37,609 nt of DNA, taken from positions 1 to 37,609 of the forward strand of contig CAKSSR010000020.1 of assembly GCA_934489735.1 (NCBI GenBank), written 5' to 3'. This DNA comes from an uncultured Eubacteriales bacterium (GTDB taxonomy: Bacteria > Bacillota > Clostridia > Oscillospirales > Acutalibacteraceae). Positions 5,933 to 12,629 of the stretch are shown here, piece by piece; within the stretch, counting starts at the first letter, position 1, and the number at the start of each line of letters is the position of its first letter. Both the position numbers and the translations under genes were made by a program. The notes under the pieces were generated by a model. The model did not search any database. It worked only from the letters and a program-made list of their open reading frames with translations, and was not told where the DNA came from.

Positions 5933-6463
5933 ATGAAATTCACAGGAACAATATCAGATGTAAGTATAGATTTCAAGACCAATAAGCCTAAAATAACATT
6001 CATAATGAATGAAAAAACAGCACTTACAGAATTAGATGAGATAAAGGATTTGGATAAGTTATCGGTGGAAGCTAAAAAATATCGCAAAAAACGTTCGTTA
6101 GATGCAAACGCATATTGTTGGGTTCTTATTAATAAACTTGCCGAAAAATTAAATCTTAAGCCAATAGAAGTATATAGAAAAGCTATTTATGAAATTGGAG
6201 TTAGAGAAGTTATACCAGTAAAAAATGAAGCAGTAGCTAGATATAAAGAAGTATGGCAGAATAACGGTTTAGGTTGGTTATGTGAGACAGTACCATCAAA
6301 GCTGAATGGCTATACGAATGTGATAGCTTGGTATGGTTCGAGTGTTTATGACAGCAAAGAAATGTCCAAGTTAGTAGATAATATCGTAGAAGAATGTAAG
6401 ACACAGGGCATAGAAACAATGACACCAGTTGAACTTAAGGCTTTAAAGGAGGCTTGGAAATGA
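5933..6463 (+). CDS. NinB/Orf-like recombination mediator
   Basis: The 176-residue protein resembles the lambda NinB (Orf) family in its signature KKRSLDANAYCWVLINKLAE (lambda has RNRSLDQNRKLW) and in its C-terminal helices. NinB binds single-strand DNA and SSB and helps load annealing proteins. ATG 5933 is used because GTGAGGTGTG stands before it; the longer ATG at 5909 lacks a site. It lies between ERF and HNH genes. The assignment is by motif memory, not by a full alignment. Confidence 0.72.
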   Translation: MKFTGTISDVSIDFKTNKPKITFIMNEKTALTELDEIKDLDKLSVEAKKYRKKRSLDANAYCWVLINKLAEKLNLKPIEVYRKAIYEIGVREVIPVKNEAVARYKEVWQNNGLGWLCETVPSKLNGYTNVIAWYGSSVYDSKEMSKLVDNIVEECKTQGIETMTPVELKALKEAWK

Positions 6464-6774
6464 AAGACTGGGAAGGAATGGCATTTCCTAAGAACTCAAA
6501 AACAGTCTTAAAAGCAAAGCTTAAAGATATTAGTAAAACAAATCGTGAAGAAATAAAAAAGCTTTTTAAAGGCAAATGTGGACTTTGTGGACAAGCTGGA
6601 GTACACATACATCACATAGTTTATAAAAGTGAAGATAGAAGTAAAATAGATGATTTTAATAACTTAATTTTGTTGTGTTTGGAGTGTCATCAGAAAGTGC
6701 ATAACAATAAAAAATACTGGCAACCAAGATTAATAAAACTGAGAAAAAAGATAGGAGATATGAAAAATGAGTGA
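6460..6774 (+). CDS. HNH endonuclease
   Basis: A 104-residue nuclease with a zinc-bound HNH fold. Cys40/Cys43 (CGLCG) and Cys73/Cys76 (CLEC) are the structural zinc ligands; His51/His52 (HIHHIVY), Asn67/68 and His77/His81 form the active region. The ATG at 6460 overlaps the previous stop (ATGA), after AAAGGAGG. Placed among ERF, NinB-like and SSB genes, it more likely serves recombination (like NinG) than genome packaging, as HNH packaging nucleases usually sit by terminase. Confidence 0.82.
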   Translation: MKDWEGMAFPKNSKTVLKAKLKDISKTNREEIKKLFKGKCGLCGQAGVHIHHIVYKSEDRSKIDDFNNLILLCLECHQKVHNNKKYWQPRLIKLRKKIGDMKNE

Positions 6775-7006
6775 AGAGATGTTTGAAATTGTGAATGAAT
6801 TATTAGAGAAGGTATTAGAGAAAGATAAGGATAAAGACCCAATAATGAAAGCATTATATTTAGATCATAAGATTGATGCTAAAAGAATGGATTTAACCAC
6901 AAAATTAGAAAAATTAGAACCAGTAAAGTTAGAAGAGTTTATACAGCTAGAAGAAGAGTTTTTGAACAAAATAAACGAATTTTGGGGAGATGATACTAAT
7001 GAATAA
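6767..7006 (+). CDS. Small acidic helical protein
   Basis: A 79-residue protein of unknown function, all-helical and highly charged (KDKDKDPIMKALYLDHKID). It overlaps the HNH gene by 8 nt and the ssb start by 8 nt, so translation is likely coupled to both. Its place directly before ssb suggests a replication or recombination role. Confidence 0.65.
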   Translation: MSEEMFEIVNELLEKVLEKDKDKDPIMKALYLDHKIDAKRMDLTTKLEKLEPVKLEEFIQLEEEFLNKINEFWGDDTNE

Positions 7007-7415
7007 AGCAATTTTAATGGGGAGACTTACTAGAGACCCAGATGTTAGATATACCACAACAAATAACATAATGGTAGTGCAATTTGCTTTAGCTGTGAAT
7101 AGGAGATTTGCGAAAGAGGGAGAAGAAAGACAAGCAGACTTTATTAACATTGTTGCTTGGGATAAAACGGCTGAGTTTTGTAGTAAGTATTTTAAAAAAG
7201 GTCAACAAGTAGGAATTATCGGAAGAATACAAACAAGAAATTATGATGATAAAGATGGAAAGAAGGTTTATGTAACAGAAGTAGTTGCAGAGGAGGCATA
7301 TTTCGCAGATACAAAGAAAGAAGATAGCCCATTCGGTAATCAACCAACAAGTAATCCATTTGCAACACCAAACAACGAATTTAAGCCAGTTACAGATGAC
7401 GATTTACCATTTTAA
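6999..7415 (+). CDS. ssb: Single-stranded DNA-binding protein
   Basis: The 138-residue SSB coats single-strand DNA during replication and recombination. Residues 1-105 are the OB fold, opening MNKAILMGRLTRDPDVRY and with the typical FINIVAWDKTAEFCSKYFKKG strand-helix part. A flexible linker follows, and the last residues DDDLPF are the conserved acidic tip that recruits partner enzymes. The ATG at 6999 fits other SSBs and has GGGGAGATG upstream; 6990 is too close to that site. Confidence 0.95.
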   Translation: MNKAILMGRLTRDPDVRYTTTNNIMVVQFALAVNRRFAKEGEERQADFINIVAWDKTAEFCSKYFKKGQQVGIIGRIQTRNYDDKDGKKVYVTEVVAEEAYFADTKKEDSPFGNQPTSNPFATPNNEFKPVTDDDLPF

Positions 7416-7434
7416 TTTAAGAAGGAGAGAAAAA

Positions 7435-7734
7435 ATGAAAACAAAAATAATAGAAATTGATACAACTAATATGAGCAAAAAAGACATAGAAAGAGAAATT
7501 GAAAATGCTCTTAAGAAGATATTCGAAGAAAATGAGGAAGAAAAGGCAGAGCAAAAAAATGAAAAAGAATATCTACTTGAAAAAATGACAAAAATTACAA
7601 AAGAAAATATAAAAATGACCGAAGAAATTTTTGATGATAGTGAAACAGAAATAGAGTTAGCAAAAATATTCCATACTTTAAGAAGTGAGAATGAATGTTT
7701 AAAAGGAATATTGAGAAGAAGAAATAGACATTAA
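7435..7734 (+). CDS. Coiled-coil protein of unknown function
   Basis: A 99-residue, strongly charged helical protein (IEREIENALKKIFEENEEEK). It is not recognised. AAGGAGAGA stands before the ATG at 7435; a longer frame from 7285 would overlap ssb without a site. It is the last gene before a structured non-coding stretch with a terminator-like hairpin. Confidence 0.68.
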   Translation: MKTKIIEIDTTNMSKKDIEREIENALKKIFEENEEEKAEQKNEKEYLLEKMTKITKENIKMTEEIFDDSETEIELAKIFHTLRSENECLKGILRRRNRH

Positions 7735-7737
7735 TTT

Positions 7738-7758
7738 TGCTGGATAATACCTCCAGCA
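7738..7758 (+). other. Hairpin in the intergenic leader
   Basis: TGCTGGA and TCCAGCA pair perfectly around loop TAATACC. It lacks a U tract, so it is a structural RNA element rather than a terminator. It is the first of two hairpins in front of the replication genes. Confidence 0.55.
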
Positions 7759-7781
7759 GTATAAAAATACTCTTTAAAATT

Positions 7782-7836
7782 GAGTGTAGGAGCAAGGCAG
7801 GACTACATATATGCTTACTTCTGCACTCTATTTTTT
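7782..7836 (+). terminator. Long terminator-like hairpin before the replication genes
   Basis: The arms 7782-7796 and 7814-7828 pair over 15 positions with two G-U pairs and one mismatch, then TATTTTTT follows. A competing short hairpin can form from ATACTC (7767-7772) with GAGTGT (7782-7787), which would use the first bases of the terminator stem. The arrangement suits attenuation or antitermination control of the genes behind it, or the 3' end of a small RNA. Confidence 0.65.
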
Positions 7837-7861
7837 AATTACTAAAGAGAGCAGGTGACGT

Positions 7862-8629
7862 ATGAATTATATAGCCGAAATTAAAGCATTCTATGACCTG
7901 GTACAAGTAAAACAATTATCTCAAGGGCAAATTGCTTTATGGCATGCGTTAATGTACATAAACAATAAGTGTGCTTGGATAGAATGGTTTTCAGTACCTA
8001 ACATAATGCTCGAAATAAATACGGGGCTTTCACGTCAAGCTATTATAAAAGCTAGAAACGTGTTAAAGATGTATGGCTTAATAGAATTTAAAACAAATGG
8101 CACTAAAGCTACTAATTATAGAATGATTAGTATGTTAAAAAGTTGTCAAGATAGTTTACAAGATAATGGCACTATGTCAAAAAGTTTACAAGTTGGTTTA
8201 CAAGTTAGTTGTCAAAATAGTTTACAAGGTGGTTGTCAAGATAGTTTACAAGATGGTTGCACATTAAATAAACTAAACGATACTAAACTAAACGAAACGA
8301 ATACAGTATACAGCAGCAAATGCTTGTTTGATTTTTTTGAAAACAACATCGACATGCTTACACCACGTGCCTCTGAAATACTTGAAAGTTATCGTAAGGA
8401 TTTACCAGATGATGTGATAATTTATGCTATGCAAAAATCTGTGGATAACAAGCAAAGAAAAATTAGTTATATATCAGGCATTTTGAACAATTGGATAAAA
8501 GCAGGAGTGAAAACATTAGCTGGTGCAAAAGAGGAAGAGCAACAATTCAAAAAAGCACATAGCAAGCAACCAACAGTTGAGATACATGATGACAAATGGG
8601 AAAAACTTAAGAAAAAATATGAACAATGA
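7862..8629 (+). CDS. DnaD-like replication initiator carrying the origin
   Basis: The 255-residue protein has an N-terminal winged-helix DNA-binding domain (about 1-95: QIALWHALMYINNKCAWIEW, then TGLSRQAIIKARNVLKMYGL), a middle segment of repeated SCQDSLQD-like units encoded by 12-bp iterons, and a C-terminal DnaD/DnaB2-like domain (about 150-225: YAMQKSVDNKQRKISYISGI, NNWIKAG). It should bind the iterons and, with the next protein, load the host helicase. Such initiators with the origin inside the gene are known in many Firmicutes phages. The start follows GCAGGTGACGT. Confidence 0.87.
   Translation: MNYIAEIKAFYDLVQVKQLSQGQIALWHALMYINNKCAWIEWFSVPNIMLEINTGLSRQAIIKARNVLKMYGLIEFKTNGTKATNYRMISMLKSCQDSLQDNGTMSKSLQVGLQVSCQNSLQGGCQDSLQDGCTLNKLNDTKLNETNTVYSSKCLFDFFENNIDMLTPRASEILESYRKDLPDDVIIYAMQKSVDNKQRKISYISGILNNWIKAGVKTLAGAKEEEQQFKKAHSKQPTVEIHDDKWEKLKKKYEQ
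8141..8254. repeat. ori: 12-bp iterons of the phage replication origin
   Basis: Two units (8141-8164), an 18-bp break, then six units (8183-8254) follow the consensus RGTTKWCAAGRT at strict 12-bp spacing. The two main versions are AGTTTACAAGAT and AGTTGTCAAGAT. An AT-rich stretch follows. Position inside the initiator gene is typical of phage origins (as in lambda O). Confidence 0.82.
8269..8295. repeat. Direct repeat in the AT-rich region beside the iterons, candidate unwinding element
   Basis: TAAACTAAACGA occurs at 8269-8280 and 8284-8295 (15-bp period), directly downstream of the iteron block. AT-rich direct repeats beside iterons are usual at DNA unwinding elements. Confidence 0.5.
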
Positions 8630-8640
8630 GGTGATTAAAG

Positions 8641-9153
8641 ATGACCTTGGAAGAATTTACGATTAAGACAAAAACGTTAGAAGATTTTTATGGCAAAGAT
8701 TTGAATTATACGCAAGCAGATATTTGGTTTGATGAGTTAAAAAATTACTCAGCTGAAAAGTATGAAAAGGCGATAAGAAATATATGCAAAACCTCACAAT
8801 ATAAGCCTACATTGGTACAGATGCTAGAAGAGATTAGAAAAGTTAAAGTACAAGTACTTAGCCAGCAAAAAGTAAAATGCAATTATTGCAAAGGTACTGG
8901 ATATATTCTATACAACCGAACTATAAATAATCATGTGTATGAATACGTGTGTTTATGCACATGTGCAAATGCTGATGGGTTAGAATATAACGGCTTGCAA
9001 ATAGCAGATCAAGAACATAGACAGCCTTTTTATGTTGCGAAAGCTCAAGATATATTTCACGATAGAATAAACCAAAAGTCAGATATACCAAGCGAAATTC
9101 AAAGGGATACGAAGAGTTTGATAGCTGATTTAAGCAAACAAATGAGTTTTTAA
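8641..9153 (+). CDS. Helicase-loader-like replication protein with zinc finger
   Basis: The 170-residue protein has an N-terminal helical domain (about 1-70: QADIWFDELKNYSAEKYEKA) like that of phage helicase loaders/G39P-type proteins. A Cys-rich part at about 80-110 follows (CNYCKGTGY, then CLCTC), probably binding zinc. It follows the initiator by 11 bp with AATGAGGTG before the ATG. No phage helicase gene is present, so initiator and loader would recruit the host replicative helicase. Confidence 0.72.
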   Translation: MTLEEFTIKTKTLEDFYGKDLNYTQADIWFDELKNYSAEKYEKAIRNICKTSQYKPTLVQMLEEIRKVKVQVLSQQKVKCNYCKGTGYILYNRTINNHVYEYVCLCTCANADGLEYNGLQIADQEHRQPFYVAKAQDIFHDRINQKSDIPSEIQRDTKSLIADLSKQMSF

Positions 9154-9180
9154 AGTACAAGTTAGTTGATGAGGTGAAAA

Positions 9181-9432
9181 ATGAAAGTTGAAATTAATGG
9201 CAAGAACTATAAGTTAATTAGTGTTTATCCAGATGCTAAATTCAGGGAAAAAGATATATTTTTACTTGAACATGAAAGTGGATATAAAACATGTTTTTTT
9301 AGTTTAGACTTAAAAAAATATATACATTTTGATTATCATGGAATTGGATATAAGGAAATCCTAATAAGCCCAAGCTTATTACCAGAATCACTACAAACGT
9401 ATTTAAGGCAAAAAAGATGGCAAGGGAGATGA
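9181..9432 (+). CDS. Small beta-rich protein of unknown function
   Basis: An 83-residue protein, not recognised. It appears to be mostly beta strands (MKVEINGKNYKLISVYPDAK) with a basic C-terminus (RQKRWQGR). GATGAGGTG precedes the ATG. It lies between the helicase-loader-like gene and rusA. Confidence 0.66.
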   Translation: MKVEINGKNYKLISVYPDAKFREKDIFLLEHESGYKTCFFSLDLKKYIHFDYHGIGYKEILISPSLLPESLQTYLRQKRWQGR

Positions 9433-9439
9433 TGAGCAA

Positions 9440-9814
9440 ATGATAAAGATTGAAATACCATTAAAGCTTCCAAGCTTGAATGAGTACATAAATGAGTGCA
9501 GAAGAAATAAATATTCTGCTGGAAAAATGAAAAACAATGTTGAGAATGATATAGGCTATTTTATAAATCAATTGCCCAAGTTTAATAAACCAATAAGAAT
9601 TAACTTTACGTGGATTGAAGCAAATAAAAGGCGAGATTTAGATAATATTTGCTTTGCTAAGAAATTTATACTAGATGCACTGCAAAAATGCGAAAAACTC
9701 GAAAATGATAATCGTAGATGGGTAGTTGGTTTTACTGATAAATTCGAATATGGCAAAGAATTTAAAGTTATTTTGGAAATAGAGGAGATAAAGGATGAAG
9801 ATAGAGTTATATAA
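9440..9814 (+). CDS. rusA: RusA-type Holliday junction resolvase
   Basis: The 124-residue endonuclease cuts four-way junctions left by recombination or replication. The family hallmarks are the N-terminal beta strand with LPSLNEYI and the acidic active region KRRDLDNICFAKKFILDALQ at about 62-81, including the metal-binding Asp residues. The usual C-terminal strand with hydrophobic and Glu residues follows. The last 20 bases overlap the methyltransferase start. Confidence 0.9.
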   Translation: MIKIEIPLKLPSLNEYINECRRNKYSAGKMKNNVENDIGYFINQLPKFNKPIRINFTWIEANKRRDLDNICFAKKFILDALQKCEKLENDNRRWVVGFTDKFEYGKEFKVILEIEEIKDEDRVI

Positions 9815-10592
9815 TGACCATTTTGAAAATGCAAAAAGATATGGTATACCGCATGCACAATTGATAATTGCAGATATTCCATACAACTTAGGAAACAACG
9901 CATATGCGAGTAATCCAAGTTGGTACATAGATGGAGATAACAAAAACGGAGAAAGCAAACTTGCTGGAAAGAGTTTTTTTGACACAGATAATGATTTTAG
10001 AATAGGCAATTTTTTTAATTTTTGCACTAGGTATTTAAAGAAAGAACCTAAAGAAAAAATAGAAAGAGGTAAAAGTAGTAACGCACCTTGTATGATTGTA
10101 TTTTGTGCGTTTGAACAAATACAGATGGTCATAGAGGAGGCAAAAAAGCATGGTCTTTTAAAAAGTTATCCAATTGTGTTTATTAAAAATTTTAGTGCAC
10201 AAGTTTTAAAAGCTAATATGAAGATAGTCGGAGCGACAGAGTATGCAGTTGTACTTTACAGGGACAAGCTTCCTAAGTTTAGAAATGTAGGAATTGATGG
10301 TAAAGGGCATATGATTTTTAACTGGTTCGAATGGAAAAGAGATAGTAAAGATATTCCTAAAATACATCCAACACAGAAACCAGTAAATGTATTAAAAAGA
10401 TTAATTGAAATATTTACAGATGAGGGTGACGTTGTGATTGATCCAGTTGCTGGAAGTGGAAGCACATTAAGAGCTTGTATGGAGCTTGACAGAGATGCTT
10501 ACGGCTTTGAAATAAAAAAAGAATTTTATAAGAAAGCTAAAGAAGAAATGTTAGTGCTTCCTGTAGAAAATCAAATTAGATTAGAAATGTAG
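9795..10592 (+). CDS. Orphan DNA adenine methyltransferase
   Basis: The 265-residue enzyme transfers methyl from S-adenosylmethionine to adenine N6. The catalytic motif is DIPY at 27-30 (a DPPY variant). The C-terminal HPTQKPVNVLKRLI and DPVAGSGSTLRAC (from residue 216) form the cofactor-binding part, giving the motif order of the beta class (catalytic motif first). No restriction gene is nearby, so it probably protects phage DNA from host restriction or marks it for control. It overlaps rusA by 20 nt and starts after GAGGAGATAAAGG. Target site not predictable. Confidence 0.9.
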   Translation: MKIELYNDHFENAKRYGIPHAQLIIADIPYNLGNNAYASNPSWYIDGDNKNGESKLAGKSFFDTDNDFRIGNFFNFCTRYLKKEPKEKIERGKSSNAPCMIVFCAFEQIQMVIEEAKKHGLLKSYPIVFIKNFSAQVLKANMKIVGATEYAVVLYRDKLPKFRNVGIDGKGHMIFNWFEWKRDSKDIPKIHPTQKPVNVLKRLIEIFTDEGDVVIDPVAGSGSTLRACMELDRDAYGFEIKKEFYKKAKEEMLVLPVENQIRLEM

Positions 10593-10602
10593 GTGATAAG
10601 AT

Positions 10603-10923
10603 TTGAATAGAGCAGAACGTAGAAGATATAGTAGTTTAGGTGTTAGTAATAAAGTGATAATGGACAAGACATTATCTGATATGTATGAGCAAGGATTCAA
10701 AGATGGGATTAAGCATACATACAAGGCAATTATAACGATATTATTCTATGTGATTAAGAACCATTTGAGAATAAGTAAAGAAAATTACCAGTCGCTATTT
10801 TTAAGGTGTATGGAAAACATTGATGCGTTTAGAACAGGTCAGTTAAGACCAAGTGATATGGATTTGATGAAGCAAGAAATACTTGAAGAGAAAAGTTTAG
10901 ATTTAGGTAGAATTGATAGATAG
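10603..10923 (+). CDS. Phage protein of unknown function, TTG start
   Basis: A 106-residue helical protein with a basic N-terminus (MNRAERRRYSSLG) of a type often seen in Firmicutes phage replication regions. The start is TTG at 10603, after AGGTGATAAG; no ATG fits. The middle has a short hydrophobic helix (AIITILFYVI), too short to be sure of membrane insertion. It lies in the run of small accessory genes behind the methyltransferase. Confidence 0.65.
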   Translation: MNRAERRRYSSLGVSNKVIMDKTLSDMYEQGFKDGIKHTYKAIITILFYVIKNHLRISKENYQSLFLRCMENIDAFRTGQLRPSDMDLMKQEILEEKSLDLGRIDR

Positions 10924-10935
10924 GAGGTATTTAAG

Positions 10936-11109
10936 ATGAATGAAATAGAAAATTTAAGAGAAAAGCAAGAAGAATTAAAAAGAGAGTTAGAAGAATTAGA
11001 CACACAGATAAAAGAATTAGAGGAAAAGAAAATAAAAGAAAGTGGCAAGAGATGGAGAAAGTATGCTGATTGTAGATATATGTATACAAAGTATAATCTG
11101 TTTCTATGA
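10936..11109 (+). CDS. Small coiled-coil protein
   Basis: A 57-residue ORF behind an excellent TAGGAGGT site. Residues 1-35 are a regular heptad-type coiled coil (EELKRELEELDTQIKELEEK), and the end is rich in Tyr and Arg. The stop overlaps an ATG at 11106 in another frame. Function unknown. Confidence 0.65.
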   Translation: MNEIENLREKQEELKRELEELDTQIKELEEKKIKESGKRWRKYADCRYMYTKYNLFL

Positions 11110-11126
11110 GAAATGGGAGGCAAATA

Positions 11127-11297
11127 GTGGAAAATAGTATAGAAGAAGATATAAAAGTGTTAGAAAATTTACTTGATGAAGGCTTTGAAGCAATGTGTTA
11201 TGAAGAGGCACAAGCAATAGAACATATTTTATCGGACTATAAAAGATTAAGAGAATATTATGAAGAACAAAATGAAGTAAAGGAGAAGGTGAAATAA
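11127..11297 (+). CDS. Small protein of the IEEDI family, GTG start
   Basis: A 56-residue protein with IEEDIKVLENLL near the start and AIEHILSDYKRLREYYEE near the end. It is clearly related to the gene at 11465-11779 (MIEEDINRIN and AIKHLLSDYERVLKE). GTG 11127 is preferred because GGGAGG lies 6 nt before it and the N-terminus then lines up with that relative. An ATG at 11106 in the same frame, overlapping the previous stop, is the alternative. Function unknown. Confidence 0.62.
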   Translation: MENSIEEDIKVLENLLDEGFEAMCYEEAQAIEHILSDYKRLREYYEEQNEVKEKVK

Positions 11298-11298
11298 T

Positions 11299-11463
11299 AT
11301 GTATGATATAACTTGGTGTGCAAATAGCAAGAAATGCAAGAAAAAGGATTGTAGAAGAAGACTAGCTAAAAGACCTAAGAACCTGGGGTGCTGGTATTCT
11401 TGTGCTAATTATTATGAAGAAGGTAAAGAATGTAAACATTATTGGCAAGAAGAGGAGGAATAA
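11299..11463 (+). CDS. Cys-rich small protein, probable zinc binder
   Basis: A 54-residue ORF with seven Cys and one His: WCANSKKCKKKDCRRRL, then GCWYSCANYY and ECKHYW. The pattern suggests a zinc-binding mini-domain. Basic N-terminal half, acidic end. GAGAAGGTG lies upstream. Function unknown, but similar Cys-rich minis are common in Firmicutes phage early regions. Confidence 0.62.
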   Translation: MYDITWCANSKKCKKKDCRRRLAKRPKNLGCWYSCANYYEEGKECKHYWQEEEE

Positions 11464-11464
11464 T

Positions 11465-11779
11465 ATGATTGAAGAGGATATCAATAGAATAAATTGTATA
11501 TTTGAATTTCAAGAGAAAATAGGTTGCCAATATGTATTAGAAACAGAAGATGAAAGAGCAATTAAACATCTTTTATCAGATTATGAAAGAGTATTAAAAG
11601 AGAATGAAACATATAAGAAACAATATTTTTGCTTAATAGATAAAATAGAAAATAAAATAGATAAATTCGATTATGAATTTGAAAAAGCAAAAAGAAAAAA
11701 TGACAATGATAGAGCAGATTATTATTGGGATTTAATTATAAATTTAACGAAATTGCTAGAAAGTGAGGGAAAAGAATGA
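11465..11779 (+). CDS. Small coiled-coil protein related to its neighbour
   Basis: A 104-residue protein. The N-terminal half (MIEEDINRINCIFEFQEKIG, then AIKHLLSDYERVLKEN) is related to the gene at 11127-11297; the second half is a long charged helix. ATG 11465 follows GAGGAGGAA at the end of the upstream gene. The stop overlaps the next ATG by 4 nt, so translation is coupled. Function unknown. Confidence 0.68.
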   Translation: MIEEDINRINCIFEFQEKIGCQYVLETEDERAIKHLLSDYERVLKENETYKKQYFCLIDKIENKIDKFDYEFEKAKRKNDNDRADYYWDLIINLTKLLESEGKE

Positions 11780-12039
11780 ATGAAGAAGCAAAGAAAGCAT
11801 TTGAATTTATAAAGGATTTAATTAATTGGGATGTAAGACAGGATTTATGTCCAAATAAGGAAGAATGTGAAAAGTTAGAAATAGTATTAAATCTAATAGA
11901 AAAACTACAAAAAGAAAATGAAGAATTAAGAGAATATAATGCAAAGTTTATTGCAGTTCAAAAAGTAAAAGATAAGGAAGAACAAGATATAGAAAATACA
12001 ATAAAAGTTTTACAAGAATTGCTAGAAGGGAGAGAATAA
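11776..12039 (+). CDS. Small coiled-coil protein with IEKLQKEN motif
   Basis: An 87-residue helical protein. It shares MNEEAKKAFEFIKDLI with the next gene's MNEEEKNAIEYLKIRL, and IEKLQKENEEL (about 51-61) with that gene's IEKLQKENEL. The two look like tandem paralogues. The start overlaps the previous stop. Such genes recur in Clostridia phages, with unknown function. Confidence 0.68.
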   Translation: MNEEAKKAFEFIKDLINWDVRQDLCPNKEECEKLEIVLNLIEKLQKENEELREYNAKFIAVQKVKDKEEQDIENTIKVLQELLEGRE

Positions 12040-12429
12040 ATGAACGAGGAAGAAAAAAATGCTATTGAATATTTGAAAATTAGATTATATGGAAATGAAG
12101 GCTGTAAATATATAGATGTAGCTCAAGAGGATTTAAGGATTTTTGTAAATTTGATTAATCAAATAGAAAAATTGCAAAAAGAAAACGAATTAGCTAAGCA
12201 ATCTTTAATTAAGAACTCAAATATAGCTGATGAAAGAAATAATTTGTTGGTAAAAAATCAGAAATTAAGGGAAGTAATAGCCAAAATGGCAGAATATATA
12301 GCAAGTAAAGATATAGATGAAGATGTTTGCAAAAAAGTTGGACATGGTAAATATTGCGAAGAATACGGAGAAAATAGCAATTGTAAAGAGTGTGTAATTG
12401 AATTTTTTAAAGGAGAAGTGAACAAATGA
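12040..12429 (+). CDS. Coiled-coil protein, paralogue of upstream gene, with Cys-rich tail
   Basis: A 129-residue protein. The N-terminal half matches the upstream gene (MNEEEKNAIEYLK, then IEKLQKENELAK). The middle is a coiled coil. The end has Cys and His residues (VCKKVGHGKYCEEYG, NCKECVIEF) that may bind zinc. It starts directly after the previous stop with GGGAGAG upstream, and its stop overlaps the next ATG. Function unknown. Confidence 0.68.
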   Translation: MNEEEKNAIEYLKIRLYGNEGCKYIDVAQEDLRIFVNLINQIEKLQKENELAKQSLIKNSNIADERNNLLVKNQKLREVIAKMAEYIASKDIDEDVCKKVGHGKYCEEYGENSNCKECVIEFFKGEVNK

Positions 12430-12628
12430 ATAAAGATTATGAAAATCTAGAAGAAATAAAAGACAAAATAGAAATTGAATTAAAAAAGCAGAAAAAGATT
12501 TACAAGAAGCAATTAGACTAGAAAAAGAATCTAAAGAAAAGGAAGGGACTATACTATGGTGGACGGCTCAAATTAGATTAGATGAAAGAATAAAAGTTTT
12601 AAAAGAATTATTAAAGGAGGAAGAATAA
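12426..12628 (+). CDS. Small coiled-coil protein probably made by -1 frameshifting
   Basis: From ATG 12426 the frame stops at 12521 (31 residues). The following -1 frame is open from 12488 to the stop at 12626-12628 and continues a coherent charged helix (KAEKDLQEAIRLEKESKEKE, then RLDERIKVLKELLKEEE). The two frames meet at 12482-12488, which reads A AAA AAG in the zero frame, the slippery heptamer used by E. coli dnaX. A -1 slip there yields about 67 residues. Alternatively one A was lost from a run of seven and the gene is broken. The full product belongs to the small coiled-coil genes of this region. Confidence 0.55.
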
Positions 12629-12629
12629 T

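Noticed and set aside
8141..8254. Regular short repeats that could be taken for a CRISPR array
   Set aside because: Units are 12 bp, contiguous, in frame and without unique spacers. They are iterons of an origin.
9671..10132. Minus-strand ORF of 153 codons across rusA and the methyltransferase
   Set aside because: It overlaps two well-supported genes, is hydrophobic by codon mirror effect, and has no RBS.
9795..10592. Restriction-modification system
   Set aside because: Only the methyltransferase is present. The nearby HNH gene is 3 kb away in the recombination block and does not resemble a restriction subunit.
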